Assembly (NCBI GenBank): GCA_964442015.1
Contig: CAYTYA010000051.1
Span: forward strand, 1-11,930
Source of the DNA: GCA-002701945 sp964442015
Lineage (GTDB): Bacteria; Fidelibacterota; Marinisomatia; Marinisomatales; TCS55
Direction of reading: 5' to 3'
Length of the DNA: 11,930 nt
The notes beneath the pieces are model-generated. The model ran no database searches and was not told the DNA's origin. It was given only the letters and a program-made list of their open reading frames with translations. This document shows positions 1 through 7,420 of this stretch, in pieces (position 1 is the first letter of the stretch; each line of letters opens with the position of its first letter). A program made the position numbers and the translations under genes.

Positions 1-2
1 TA

Positions 3-122
3 TATAGTAAATCTTCTTGGTTTGGTGTAACATATAAACAAGATAAGTCTTATGTTGTTCAACAGATTAAAAAACTTGTTGATAGAGGTTTTTATCCTAA
101 TAAATTATTTCCCTTAAAATGA
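3..122 (+). CDS. C-terminal end of a probable nucleotidyltransferase (partial)
   Basis: An open frame enters from the left edge and ends at the TGA at 120-122. Its roughly 39 residues include the stretch WFGVTYKQDKSYVVQQI and end in GFYPNKLFPLK. A 'W(F/Y)GVTYKEDK...(L/I)...G.YP.KL(W/F)' tail is, from memory, typical of COG1208-type sugar-phosphate nucleotidyltransferases in Bacteroidetes and relatives, so that is the tentative assignment. No catalytic domain is inside the window. The stop codon overlaps the ATG of the following symporter gene (ATGA), suggesting translational coupling. That this is coding is fairly sure; the exact family is not. Confidence 0.6.
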   Translation, partial: YSKSSWFGVTYKQDKSYVVQQIKKLVDRGFYPNKLFPLK

Positions 123-1996
123 CAAAATTTTTCTGGTTATCTAGTTTTGTTGGCTTGTATTGGGCTTATTGTCTCTTTTGGGGATTCAAAGGCGCACGAT
201 CAGCAAAAACTTCTACTGATTATTTCCTTGCAGGTAGATCAATTGGTGTTTGGGTATTCGTTTTAGCTGCAACAGCAACAAGCTTTAGTGGATGGACATT
301 TGTAGGTCACCCTGGTAAAATTTTTACCGATGGACTACCCTATGCTTTTGCATCCTTCTATGCATTAACTATTCCTTTTACAGGAGTACTATTTCTTAGA
401 AGACAATGGGTGCTAGGAAAAGCATACAAATATATTACTCCTGGTGAAATGTATAGTGATTATTATGGTGGAAACGCAATGCGATTATTAACAGTGTTGG
501 TTGCATTTCTTTTTAGTGTGCCTTATCTAGGAGTTCAGCTTCGTGCTTCAGGTAGTCTATTTAATGTCCTATCCGATGGATTGATCAGTGTGAATTATGG
601 TATGTTTGCGCTTACTGCAGTTGTCGTTATATATGTTGCGTCTGGAGGATTAAGATCAGTGGCATATGTTGATTGTGCGCAGGCTATATTGTTGGCTGTT
701 GGAATTATAATTCTTGGTGGAGTCGCACTTTATTACTCTGGTGGATGGAGTGGGTTTACTGCGGGAATAGCAAAGATAGTTAGCTCTGATATTTCTTCAG
801 GACAAAACCTTACACCAGATGGTTATTCAATGAAGATTGCAATACCTGGTAGTATTCAAATGGTATCAGCTGGATCAAAAGCAGTTGGAGGGGCATGGAC
901 AGGAGTCATGTGCATGACTTATATGTTTGCTCTAATGGGAATTCAATCTTCACCAGCTTTTTCTATGTGGGCCTTTGCAAATAAAACACCGCAGGCTTTT
1001 CGCTGGCAGCAAGTCGTTGCTTCTTCTCTTATTGTAGGTATTATATTATTTACGTTTACTATATTTCAAGGATTAGGTGCTCAAATTTTAGTTGATAATG
1101 GTGTATTAAAAAATATTTCTGATAAAAATCTTGTTCCTGAATTAATCAATCTTCTTTCCACATCTGCTCCATGGTTAGTTGGCCTACTAGCTGTATGTGC
1201 TCTAGCTGCTATGCAAAGCACAGGAGCTGCATATATGTCTACTTTTAGTGCAATGGTGACACGTGATATATATGCAAAGTATATTTCACCAAACGCCTCT
1301 GATGTAAGTCAAAAAAATACAGGACGTATTTTTGTTGTTCTTGTCGCTGGTGCGGCATTGATAGTTGCAGCCAATTCAAGTCAAGCAATTGTAATGCTTG
1401 GCGGTCTTGCTGTGGCATATGGCTTTCAAATGTATCCGGCTTTAATTGGTATATGTTATTATAAAAGATTTACTACTAAAGGTGTAGTCTCTGGACTTAT
1501 TATTGGACTAATTGCAGTAACATTAACGGATAAAACTTCCGCTTGGTTTGGTGTCCCTTGGGGAGCATATCCATTAACAATCCACAGCGCGGGTTGGGGT
1601 ATATTCTTTAATTTGCTAACAACATTCATAGTATCTATAGCCTATAATGAATCTGATACAGATAAAGCAATTAAAGAAAAAAAACACAAACTATTACAAT
1701 TGGTTTCAGGTTTGAGCCCTGAAAGAAAAAAGAAAGTTAAATTGGCATGGATTCTTACCTTATTTTGGTTCCTTGTAGGATTTGGTCCATTTGCTAGTAT
1801 TGGCAACACGTTTTTCTCTGACCCTAATAATCCTACATTATGGGTCCCGTTTCATATGCCATCTCTTTGGGTATGGCAATTAGTATTTTTAGCTTATGGA
1901 ATATTTGTAATGTGGTTTCTTGCATTCTATATGGGGCTTTCTGACCCAATTGAAGAAGATCGAATAAAAAATGCTATCTTATCCAAAACCAATTGA
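119..1996 (+). CDS. Sodium:solute symporter (SSS family), substrate unknown
   Basis: A polytopic inner-membrane protein of 625 residues, expected to couple Na+ influx to uptake of an organic solute. The N-terminal half has the SSS pattern: a first helix at about 7-25, then 'DYFLAGRSIG' near residues 35-44 and 'TATSFSGWTF' in helix 2. The signature helix carries S367 and T368 in 'AMQSTGAAYMS', which line up with PutP S340/T341 of the Na2 sodium site, followed by the family-typical 'TRDIY' at 381-385. At 625 residues it is longer than PutP-type members (about 500). The extra length is a charged cytoplasmic linker (about 510-542) plus two hydrophobic helices (about 542-563 and 588-609). The start is fixed by the ATGA overlap with the upstream gene; there is no clear Shine-Dalgarno sequence. 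The substrate (sugar, amino acid, carboxylate) cannot be read from the sequence. Confidence 0.9.
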   Translation: MTKFFWLSSFVGLYWAYCLFWGFKGARSAKTSTDYFLAGRSIGVWVFVLAATATSFSGWTFVGHPGKIFTDGLPYAFASFYALTIPFTGVLFLRRQWVLGKAYKYITPGEMYSDYYGGNAMRLLTVLVAFLFSVPYLGVQLRASGSLFNVLSDGLISVNYGMFALTAVVVIYVASGGLRSVAYVDCAQAILLAVGIIILGGVALYYSGGWSGFTAGIAKIVSSDISSGQNLTPDGYSMKIAIPGSIQMVSAGSKAVGGAWTGVMCMTYMFALMGIQSSPAFSMWAFANKTPQAFRWQQVVASSLIVGIILFTFTIFQGLGAQILVDNGVLKNISDKNLVPELINLLSTSAPWLVGLLAVCALAAMQSTGAAYMSTFSAMVTRDIYAKYISPNASDVSQKNTGRIFVVLVAGAALIVAANSSQAIVMLGGLAVAYGFQMYPALIGICYYKRFTTKGVVSGLIIGLIAVTLTDKTSAWFGVPWGAYPLTIHSAGWGIFFNLLTTFIVSIAYNESDTDKAIKEKKHKLLQLVSGLSPERKKKVKLAWILTLFWFLVGFGPFASIGNTFFSDPNNPTLWVPFHMPSLWVWQLVFLAYGIFVMWFLAFYMGLSDPIEEDRIKNAILSKTN

Positions 1997-2000
1997 TTTG

Positions 2001-2036
2001 ATTATTGTGTTTGCACAATTATTCTATTAATAGAAT
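2001..2036. other. Two adjacent short hairpins after the symporter gene
   Basis: The first is ATTGTG-TTTG-CACAAT (2004-2019), a 6-bp stem with a 4-nt loop. The second, at 2021-2036, is a perfect 16-bp palindrome, ATTCTATTAATAGAAT. Neither is GC-rich or followed by a T-run, so an intrinsic terminator is doubtful. The palindrome could be an operator for a dimeric regulator of the downstream lipoprotein gene, or mRNA 3'-end structure. The symmetry is directly visible; the function is open. Confidence 0.35.
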
Positions 2037-2094
2037 GACTATCGATAATTCTAAATTTTCTAAAATAGATAGTAAATTGACATTTGATGTATTA

Positions 2095-2141
2095 TTTTGC
2101 AAAATATAGAGTTTTTATTAATTTTGCGTCCATTATATAAT
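2095..2141 (+). promoter_or_regulatory. Candidate promoter for the repeat lipoprotein gene
   Basis: TTTTG at 2095-2099 lies 19 nt upstream of TAATTTTG at 2119-2126. This matches the Bacteroidetes-type promoter consensus (-33 TTTG, -7 TAnnTTTG) in sequence and spacing. A perfect TATAAT at 2136-2141 is an alternative sigma-70-like -10 element, but no TTGACA stands 17 nt upstream of it. A TTGACA at 2077-2082 has no good partner. Such matches arise by chance in AT-rich DNA, so this is tentative. Confidence 0.3.
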
Positions 2142-2153
2142 GAAATTATTTTT

Positions 2154-2159
2154 AGGAGA
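2154..2159 (+). promoter_or_regulatory. Shine-Dalgarno site that sets the start of the repeat lipoprotein
   Basis: AGGAGA lies about 7 nt upstream of the ATG at 2166. It is the clearest ribosome-binding site in the window. It argues for the ATG at 2166, which puts a signal peptide at the N-terminus, against an in-frame TTG at 2097, which would bury the signal peptide behind 23 extra residues. Confidence 0.75.
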
Positions 2160-2165
2160 AAACTA

Positions 2166-4250
2166 ATGTTTAAATATTTAAATATTCGATCAATAAGCAT
2201 ACTTATTATTCTTTTAATTATTGGTTGTGGTAAAAAAGAAAAAGAAGTTGTATTAATTGAACGTGATGGCGTTTCGTATGAGCAAGGTGCTCAGAAACCA
2301 TATAGTGGACCAGCTTCATCTAAATATAGTAATGGTAAAATCAAAACAAAGGGTCAGTATGTTGATGGAGTTCCAAGTGGCCTATGGAGCTTTTGGGATC
2401 GTAATGGAGTAGAATATACTGGTTCAGTTTCTCGATATGTTTTTCATCAAATTGAAAGCGGGGAAACGCTACAAAAGATTGCTGATAGATTTGAAGTAGA
2501 TGTCAATCAATTGTATCAATTAAATGAAGATTTGGATAAAAAATCAAATGATAAAATCAAAGCTGACCAACTGATTAATGTTAAAGAGGTTGATAAGTCA
2601 GATGGTCAATATTTAGTGTGGTATGATAAAACAAGAACGAAAATAAAATCACACAAAACCTTTAAAAATAGTAAACGTAGTGGAAAATGGACTTTTTGGC
2701 ATGAAAATAGCAATGTTGCAAGAACAATGTCTTATAACGATGGTAAAAAGGATGGTGACTATGCGTTCTATTTTCAAGATGGTTCAAAAAAAGAAGAAGG
2801 TTCTTGGAAAAATGATAAACGTGATGGCCTGTGGGTCCAGAATTTAAAGAATGGGAATAAGAAAAAAGAAGGAACATATCTAAATGGAAAGAAAGATGGA
2901 GTTTGGACGACCTGGAATGATAAGGAATTAATTTCATCAAAGTATTTATATGAAAATAATAAAGTAATTGATAAGTGGGCTTTTAAATATTCATTTTACA
3001 GTAACGGCAAAGAAAAATCACTTAAAAGTACTCGTAATAATAAATTAGATGGTGATCAATCAGAATGGTATGAAAATGGACAGATCAAATCGAATGGAAA
3101 TTATACTCAGGGAATAGAAGATGGTGATTTTGAAGTATGGTATGAAAATGGGCAATCAACTAGTAAAAATACTTATATAAAAGGTGCGTTATCTGGAGAA
3201 TCCAATACATGGTATGAAAATGGTAATAAAGAAACTCTCATTAATTATGAAAATGGAATAAAAAATGGTGTGTTTTCAGATTGGCATGAAAATGGTCAGA
3301 TGCGTCAAGAAGGAAAGTATATTAATGATGAGTTTGTTTTATCAACTCGCTGGAATAAAGAAGGNNNNNNNNNNNNNNNNNNNNNNNNNNNNNNNNNNNN
3401 NNNNNNNNNNNNNNNNNNNNNNNNNNNNNNNNNNNNNNNNNNNNNNNNNNNNNNNNNNNNNNNNGATTATCTTATTAAAAATCGATGGAATAAGAATGGT
3501 ACGGCAATAATCAATAATGGAGCCGGCATGATTCAAGGTAAAAATCAAGATGGATTAGTTATATGGAAAAAGGAATATATTGATGGGAGATTAGCATTTG
3601 ATCAAAAAAATGAACATAAATTTTATAGTAATGGTCAATTAAAATCAGAGATAGGATTTTTTGAAGGAAAGAAACATGGCTTATATAAGACATGGCATGA
3701 GAATGGTGAACAAAAAACACAAGGTAAGTATCAGTTTGGGAAAGATCATGATAGATACGCAGAGTGGTTTGATAATGGCAATTTAAAAGAACAGGGTGAA
3801 TACAAAAACGGTATATATTTTATGATGAATCGCCGTTCAAAAGGAGGGTCTCAACTGGTAACAGATGGAAATGGAAGTTGGGTTGGTAGAGATTCAAATG
3901 GATTAGAATTATGGAAAAAATTGTATAAGGACGGCTTGTTAGAAAAAGAATGGAACTATGAGTATGAATATCATCCAAATAACGAACTTATGTCTTCCAA
4001 AAGATTTCTTAGAGGAATAAAAGATGGCCCATTTACTACTTGGTATGATAATGGTCAAAAAAGATCAGAGAATTATTGGGAGTTTGATAAAAAAATTGGA
4101 AAGTGGATTACGTGGTATAGTAATGGACAATTAGAATCTCAAGGTTCTTATGTAGATGATAAGAAAGATGGTCGATGGGTATCATATAATAAAACTGGAG
4201 AAAAGGTTACTGAATTACTTTATGCTAAAGGTGAATTAGTGAACAATTAA
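2166..4250 (+). CDS. Lipoprotein with LysM domain and many YwqK/MORN-type repeats (contains assembly gap)
   Basis: The protein starts with a lipoprotein signal peptide: a hydrophobic run then LIIGC, with the lipidated Cys at about residue 21. It is therefore membrane-anchored, probably in the outer membrane. One YwqK-type repeat (about 54-82, 'YSNGKIKTKGQY...G.W..') is followed by a LysM-like peptidoglycan-binding domain at about 91-138 ('SGETLQKIADRFEVDVNQLY'). From about 150 to the C-terminus come many roughly 23-residue repeats of the form 'W(Y/H)ENGQ...G.Y..G...G.W', the pattern of the YwqK 'antitoxin' and MORN families. The 100-N gap falls at residues 400-433. Both flanks read in the same frame, so the gene is probably intact, but its nominal length of 694 residues is unreliable. 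The start at 2166 is chosen for its Shine-Dalgarno site and signal peptide. Such proteins are usually of unknown function; a cell-surface or envelope binding role is an inference. An intrinsic terminator follows directly. Confidence 0.85.
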   Translation: MFKYLNIRSISILIILLIIGCGKKEKEVVLIERDGVSYEQGAQKPYSGPASSKYSNGKIKTKGQYVDGVPSGLWSFWDRNGVEYTGSVSRYVFHQIESGETLQKIADRFEVDVNQLYQLNEDLDKKSNDKIKADQLINVKEVDKSDGQYLVWYDKTRTKIKSHKTFKNSKRSGKWTFWHENSNVARTMSYNDGKKDGDYAFYFQDGSKKEEGSWKNDKRDGLWVQNLKNGNKKKEGTYLNGKKDGVWTTWNDKELISSKYLYENNKVIDKWAFKYSFYSNGKEKSLKSTRNNKLDGDQSEWYENGQIKSNGNYTQGIEDGDFEVWYENGQSTSKNTYIKGALSGESNTWYENGNKETLINYENGIKNGVFSDWHENGQMRQEGKYINDEFVLSTRWNKEXXXXXXXXXXXXXXXXXXXXXXXXXXXXXXXXXXDYLIKNRWNKNGTAIINNGAGMIQGKNQDGLVIWKKEYIDGRLAFDQKNEHKFYSNGQLKSEIGFFEGKKHGLYKTWHENGEQKTQGKYQFGKDHDRYAEWFDNGNLKEQGEYKNGIYFMMNRRSKGGSQLVTDGNGSWVGRDSNGLELWKKLYKDGLLEKEWNYEYEYHPNNELMSSKRFLRGIKDGPFTTWYDNGQKRSENYWEFDKKIGKWITWYSNGQLESQGSYVDDKKDGRWVSYNKTGEKVTELLYAKGELVNN
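3365..3464. other. Assembly gap (100 N) inside the repeat lipoprotein
   Basis: Exactly 100 Ns, the usual placeholder for a gap of unknown size. The left flank encodes 'STRWNKEG' and the right flank 'KNRWNKNG', which are two copies of the same point in the protein's long-period repeat. The gap was therefore probably caused by repeat ambiguity, and at least one whole module may be missing. Confidence 0.95.
3465..4160 (+). repeat. Two diverged copies of a 348-bp (116-residue) module
   Basis: Copy 1 is at about 3465-3812 and copy 2 at about 3813-4160. Corresponding landmarks are exactly 116 codons apart: R440 and R556 (RWNKNG/RRSKGG), and W467 and W583 (WKKEYIDG/WKKLYKDG). Each copy contains short YwqK repeats such as 'FYSNGQLKSE' and 'WYSNGQLESQ'. 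The similarity is clear in protein and weak in DNA, so this is an old internal duplication. A related longer module, with more short repeats, precedes the gap from about 2940. Confidence 0.7.
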
Positions 4251-4265
4251 TTTTAGTATGATTAT

Positions 4266-4295
4266 AAAAAACCCCGCTTAGCGGGGTTTTTTTTT
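4266..4295 (+). terminator. Strong intrinsic terminator
   Basis: The sequence AAAAAACCCCGC-TTA-GCGGGGTTTTTT forms a 12-bp stem with a GC core (CCCCGC/GCGGGG) and a 3-nt loop. It runs into nine consecutive Ts (4287-4295), 15 nt after the lipoprotein stop codon. The A-run on the left arm means it could also act on the other strand, though no gene points that way. Confidence 0.95.
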
Positions 4296-4338
4296 GATTA
4301 AATTATAGCAATTATATTATTTTTATAAATTATTAATT

Positions 4339-5631
4339 ATGAAAACAAAAATTAATATTAACACACGATTTGATTCATTCCAAAAATATAGTTTATATCA
4401 AAGCTTAGATAATAAATCTAAGAATGAAATAAAAGATATTGGTATAGAATACAAGCTTACCTTTCAAGAATTGAAACAGTTAACAGATATGGCTGTAGAT
4501 TTTAAAATGTGGGAAGAACCAGATATCGGTATTCAATGGAAAGAATATTCTCGATCAGTGAATCAGTCAAAAAAGATGTTTAATAAAACAGTGCTAAACT
4601 CCATAAAAAATAATTGGAAATCACTAAAAGAAAATGAAACAAAATATGATCAAAAAAGTAGACGGAACTATAGTAGTGCTAGTAGAAAATTAAAGGAAAT
4701 TAATGGAGATAATGAAGTATTTGGTATGTGTCCTGTTGCATCTGAAAAAACTGTATGTTGCAATCTAAGGACTATAGATGTGGCGCAGGGTTGTGGCTTG
4801 GGCTGTAGTTATTGTAGTATTCAAACATTTTATGAAGATGGTTCTATTGCTGTCGAGAAAAATTTACAGGAAAAACTTGCAGCAATAGATTTAGACCCAA
4901 ATAAAAACTATCATATTGGATCAGGTCAATCTTCAGATTCGCTTGCATTAGGAAATAAAAATGGCATATTAGATGCGCAATTAGAATTTGCATCTAAAAA
5001 TCCAAATATTATTCTTGAGTTTAAAACTAAATCGAAAAATGTAAATCATTTTTTAAAAGTAAATATCCCAAATAATATCTTTGTTAGCTGGTCCTTGAAT
5101 CCCCAGACTTTTATTGATAATGAAGAAGCAAGAACAGCCTCATTAATGCAACGTTTAAAATCTGCTCGTTTGTTATCAGATAAAGGAATATTAGTTGGTT
5201 TTCATTTCCACCCTATAGTGCACTATGAAGGATGGGAAAAGGATTATAAAGAATTAATTAATAACCTGATGGATATGTTTTCTCCAAAGGAGCTTGGTCT
5301 TATTTCATTTGGAACGTTAACATTTATTAAACCTGCAATTAAATCTCTTAGAAAAGTAGGGACAAAAAGTAAAATACTACAAATTCCTTTTGCTGAAGCT
5401 GCTGGTAAAATTTCATATCCTATGGATACAAAGAAAAAAATCTTTTCAAAAGTTTGGGATTTATTTACTCCATGGCATGATAAAGTATTCTTTTATTTTT
5501 GTATGGAAGATAAAGAACTATGGAATCATGTATTTGCAAAATGTTATGATTCAAATGATGATTTTGAAAAAGATTTATTTGATAGTGTTAAAAGAAAATT
5601 GGAATTAAAAACCCCTATTAAAGTAAACTAA
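4339..5631 (+). CDS. Radical SAM protein of the spore photoproduct lyase (SplB) family, atypical
   Basis: A cytoplasmic 430-residue enzyme. The radical SAM [4Fe-4S] motif CxxxCxxC is at C152, C156 and C159 ('QGCGLGCSYCS'). Downstream regions match the SplB/COG1533 family: 'GSGQSSDSLALGN' (194-206), 'VSWSLNP', 'VGFHFHPIVHYEGWEKDY' and 'LISFGTLTFIKPA'. True spore photoproduct lyase repairs the UV thymine dimer of spores with a 5'-deoxyadenosyl radical and needs a cysteine (C141 in Bacillus subtilis) as hydrogen donor. When aligned from memory, that position here is Q197. The protein also has about 150 residues before the cluster, longer than in SplB, including two more cysteines in 'MCPVASEKTVCC'. 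It is thus a paralogue of uncertain substrate; DNA photoproduct repair is possible but not shown. It stands alone after a terminator, with an AT-rich leader and no Shine-Dalgarno site. Confidence 0.85.
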   Translation: MKTKININTRFDSFQKYSLYQSLDNKSKNEIKDIGIEYKLTFQELKQLTDMAVDFKMWEEPDIGIQWKEYSRSVNQSKKMFNKTVLNSIKNNWKSLKENETKYDQKSRRNYSSASRKLKEINGDNEVFGMCPVASEKTVCCNLRTIDVAQGCGLGCSYCSIQTFYEDGSIAVEKNLQEKLAAIDLDPNKNYHIGSGQSSDSLALGNKNGILDAQLEFASKNPNIILEFKTKSKNVNHFLKVNIPNNIFVSWSLNPQTFIDNEEARTASLMQRLKSARLLSDKGILVGFHFHPIVHYEGWEKDYKELINNLMDMFSPKELGLISFGTLTFIKPAIKSLRKVGTKSKILQIPFAEAAGKISYPMDTKKKIFSKVWDLFTPWHDKVFFYFCMEDKELWNHVFAKCYDSNDDFEKDLFDSVKRKLELKTPIKVN

Positions 5632-5682
5632 TCTATTATTAGTTATTTTATGATTTTTAGAGTAAATCCTAGTTTGTTATTG

Positions 5683-5688
5683 TATAAT
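5683..5688 (+). promoter_or_regulatory. Possible -10 element immediately upstream of the ThDP enzyme
   Basis: A perfect TATAAT ends 7 nt before the ATG at 5696. If used, transcription would begin at or next to the start codon, giving a leaderless or nearly leaderless mRNA. That fits the absence of a Shine-Dalgarno site. No convincing -35 element is seen, and TATAAT is common by chance in such AT-rich DNA. Confidence 0.3.
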
Positions 5689-5695
5689 TAAATAA

Positions 5696-7420
5696 ATGAA
5701 ACATGGCGGGGACATTGTTGCATTTACTTTAAAGCAACACAACGTAAAATATATTTTCACTCTTTGTGGAGGACACATTTCTCCAATATTGGTTTCTTGT
5801 GTGCAAAATGATATAAAAGTAATTGATGTTCGTCACGAGGCTACTGCAGTTTTTGCTGCAGATGCAATATCACGTTTATCTCCTGCTATTGGAGTAGCTG
5901 CAGTAACAGCAGGGCCAGGATTAACTAATACATTAACTGCTGTGAAAAATCTTCAAATGGCACAAGTTCCAGTATTATTAATTTGTGGAGCAACTGCGAC
6001 TATTTTAAAAAATAGAGGTAGTTTGCAGGATATTGATCAATTAGGTCTAATGAGATCATTAACAAAATATCAAGCTGTAATTAATAAAGGGAAACATATT
6101 GCTGATGAAATTAACAAAGCAATCATTATTGCTCAATCAGGTGTTCCAGGGCCAGTATTTATTGAATTACCCCTTGATTTATTATACCCTAAAGATATGG
6201 TATATGATCTATACGGGCTAAATAACAAAGATCATAAGATGTCATGGTTTGTTAAAAAATATTTACAAAGAAATTTTAATAGAATCTTTAATGATTTTGA
6301 TAAACAACCTTTACCTATTCCTGAAATAACTTTCCCTCATTTTTCATCTAATAAATTATTTAATTGTTTAGATATGATAAGGAAAGCAAAAAAACCATTA
6401 TTACTAATTGGTAGTCAAGCAATGATTCGTGTGTTAAATATTGAAAAAATATCAAAACAACTAGCTTTAATTGATATACCGATTTATGTATCAGGGATGG
6501 CGCGTGGATTATTATCTAATGATGATATTAATATTTTTAGACATAAAAGAACACTGGCTCTAAATGAATCTGATTTAGTTATCCTGGCTGGTGTGCCATG
6601 CGATTTTCGGTTGGGTTATGGTAAGCAAATTAATAAAAATGCAAAAATCATAGCTATAAATCGAGATAGCAAAGATTTATATTTAAATATTAAACCAACC
6701 TTAGCAATTCAATCAGATCCTGGGGATTTCATTTATCAAATTTCAAAAAAATTAAGTAAGAAAAAATTAGATATGTCTATTTGGCTAGAAAACTTAAAAG
6801 ATAGAGAAAAAGATCGTGAAAATGAAATAGAAGAACAGTCTAAAATCAATACTGATTTTGTTAATCCAATACAACTGTTTAAAACTGTTAATAAACATAT
6901 AGAAAATAATGATATTATAGTTGCAGATGGAGGAGACTTTGTAGCAACTGCGTCTTATATTTTACGACCCAGGTTTCAGTTAGGATGGCTTGACCCAGGT
7001 CCATTTGGAACTTTAGGTGTAGGTGCAGGATTTATTCTTGGTAGCAAGCTTGCATACCCTGATTCAATCATTTGGGGTATATATGGAGATGGAGCATTTG
7101 GATATAGCATGGTTGAGTTTGATACATTTTCCCGCCACAACATTCCTGTAATCGCAATTATTGGTAATGATGGAGGGTGGACCCAAATAGCAAGAGATCA
7201 AGTAGAGATTTTTAACGATCCAGTTGCCACTGAGTTAGGCCATACGAATTATCATGAAGTAATAGATAAATTAGGTGGTATAGGTTATGAAATTTCGGAA
7301 AATGATAGTGTTAATGATGTTATACTTGAAGCAAAAGAAAAAGCAAAATTAGGAAATAGTGTTCTTATAAATGTTAAAATAGGAAAAACAGATTTTAGGA
7401 AGGGTTCCATATCGGTATGA
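5696..7420 (+). CDS. ThDP-dependent lyase, ILVBL/HACL2-like (acetolactate synthase superfamily)
   Basis: A 574-residue enzyme with the three-domain acetolactate synthase fold. The N-terminal pyrimidine-binding domain carries catalytic E48 in 'DVRHEATAVFAADA' and then 'AAVTAGPGLTNTLTAVKN'. The C-terminal domain has the ThDP motif GDG (464-466) ending in N491-D492 ('IIGNDGGW'). From start to end it follows animal ILVBL rather than bacterial IlvB: 'LCGGHISPILVSC', 'GMARGLL', 'CDFRLGYG', 'WLDPGPFGTLGVGAGF' and the C-terminal 'TDFRKGSISV'. Human ILVBL is reported as 2-hydroxyacyl-CoA lyase 2, which splits 2-hydroxyacyl-CoA into formyl-CoA and an aldehyde. A similar C-C lyase reaction is the likeliest role; true acetolactate synthesis is less likely, and no IlvN small subunit lies next to it. 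It lacks the membrane-anchoring N-terminal extension of the animal protein. The stop overlaps the next start (ATGA), so the two are probably co-translated. Confidence 0.88.
   Translation: MKHGGDIVAFTLKQHNVKYIFTLCGGHISPILVSCVQNDIKVIDVRHEATAVFAADAISRLSPAIGVAAVTAGPGLTNTLTAVKNLQMAQVPVLLICGATATILKNRGSLQDIDQLGLMRSLTKYQAVINKGKHIADEINKAIIIAQSGVPGPVFIELPLDLLYPKDMVYDLYGLNNKDHKMSWFVKKYLQRNFNRIFNDFDKQPLPIPEITFPHFSSNKLFNCLDMIRKAKKPLLLIGSQAMIRVLNIEKISKQLALIDIPIYVSGMARGLLSNDDINIFRHKRTLALNESDLVILAGVPCDFRLGYGKQINKNAKIIAINRDSKDLYLNIKPTLAIQSDPGDFIYQISKKLSKKKLDMSIWLENLKDREKDRENEIEEQSKINTDFVNPIQLFKTVNKHIENNDIIVADGGDFVATASYILRPRFQLGWLDPGPFGTLGVGAGFILGSKLAYPDSIIWGIYGDGAFGYSMVEFDTFSRHNIPVIAIIGNDGGWTQIARDQVEIFNDPVATELGHTNYHEVIDKLGGIGYEISENDSVNDVILEAKEKAKLGNSVLINVKIGKTDFRKGSISV

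Noticed and set aside
2001..2020. Intrinsic terminator after the symporter gene
   Set aside because: The 6-bp AT-rich stem is not followed by a T-run, unlike the clear terminator at 4266-4295.
2097..2165. Upstream TTG start extending the repeat lipoprotein by 23 residues
   Set aside because: It has no ribosome-binding site and would bury the lipoprotein signal peptide. The ATG at 2166 has AGGAGA at ideal spacing and starts right at the signal peptide.
2166..4250. Toxin-antitoxin function, from the 'YwqK family antitoxin' label
   Set aside because: There is no toxin gene nearby, and the protein is a large exported lipoprotein with a LysM domain, which does not fit a cytoplasmic antitoxin.
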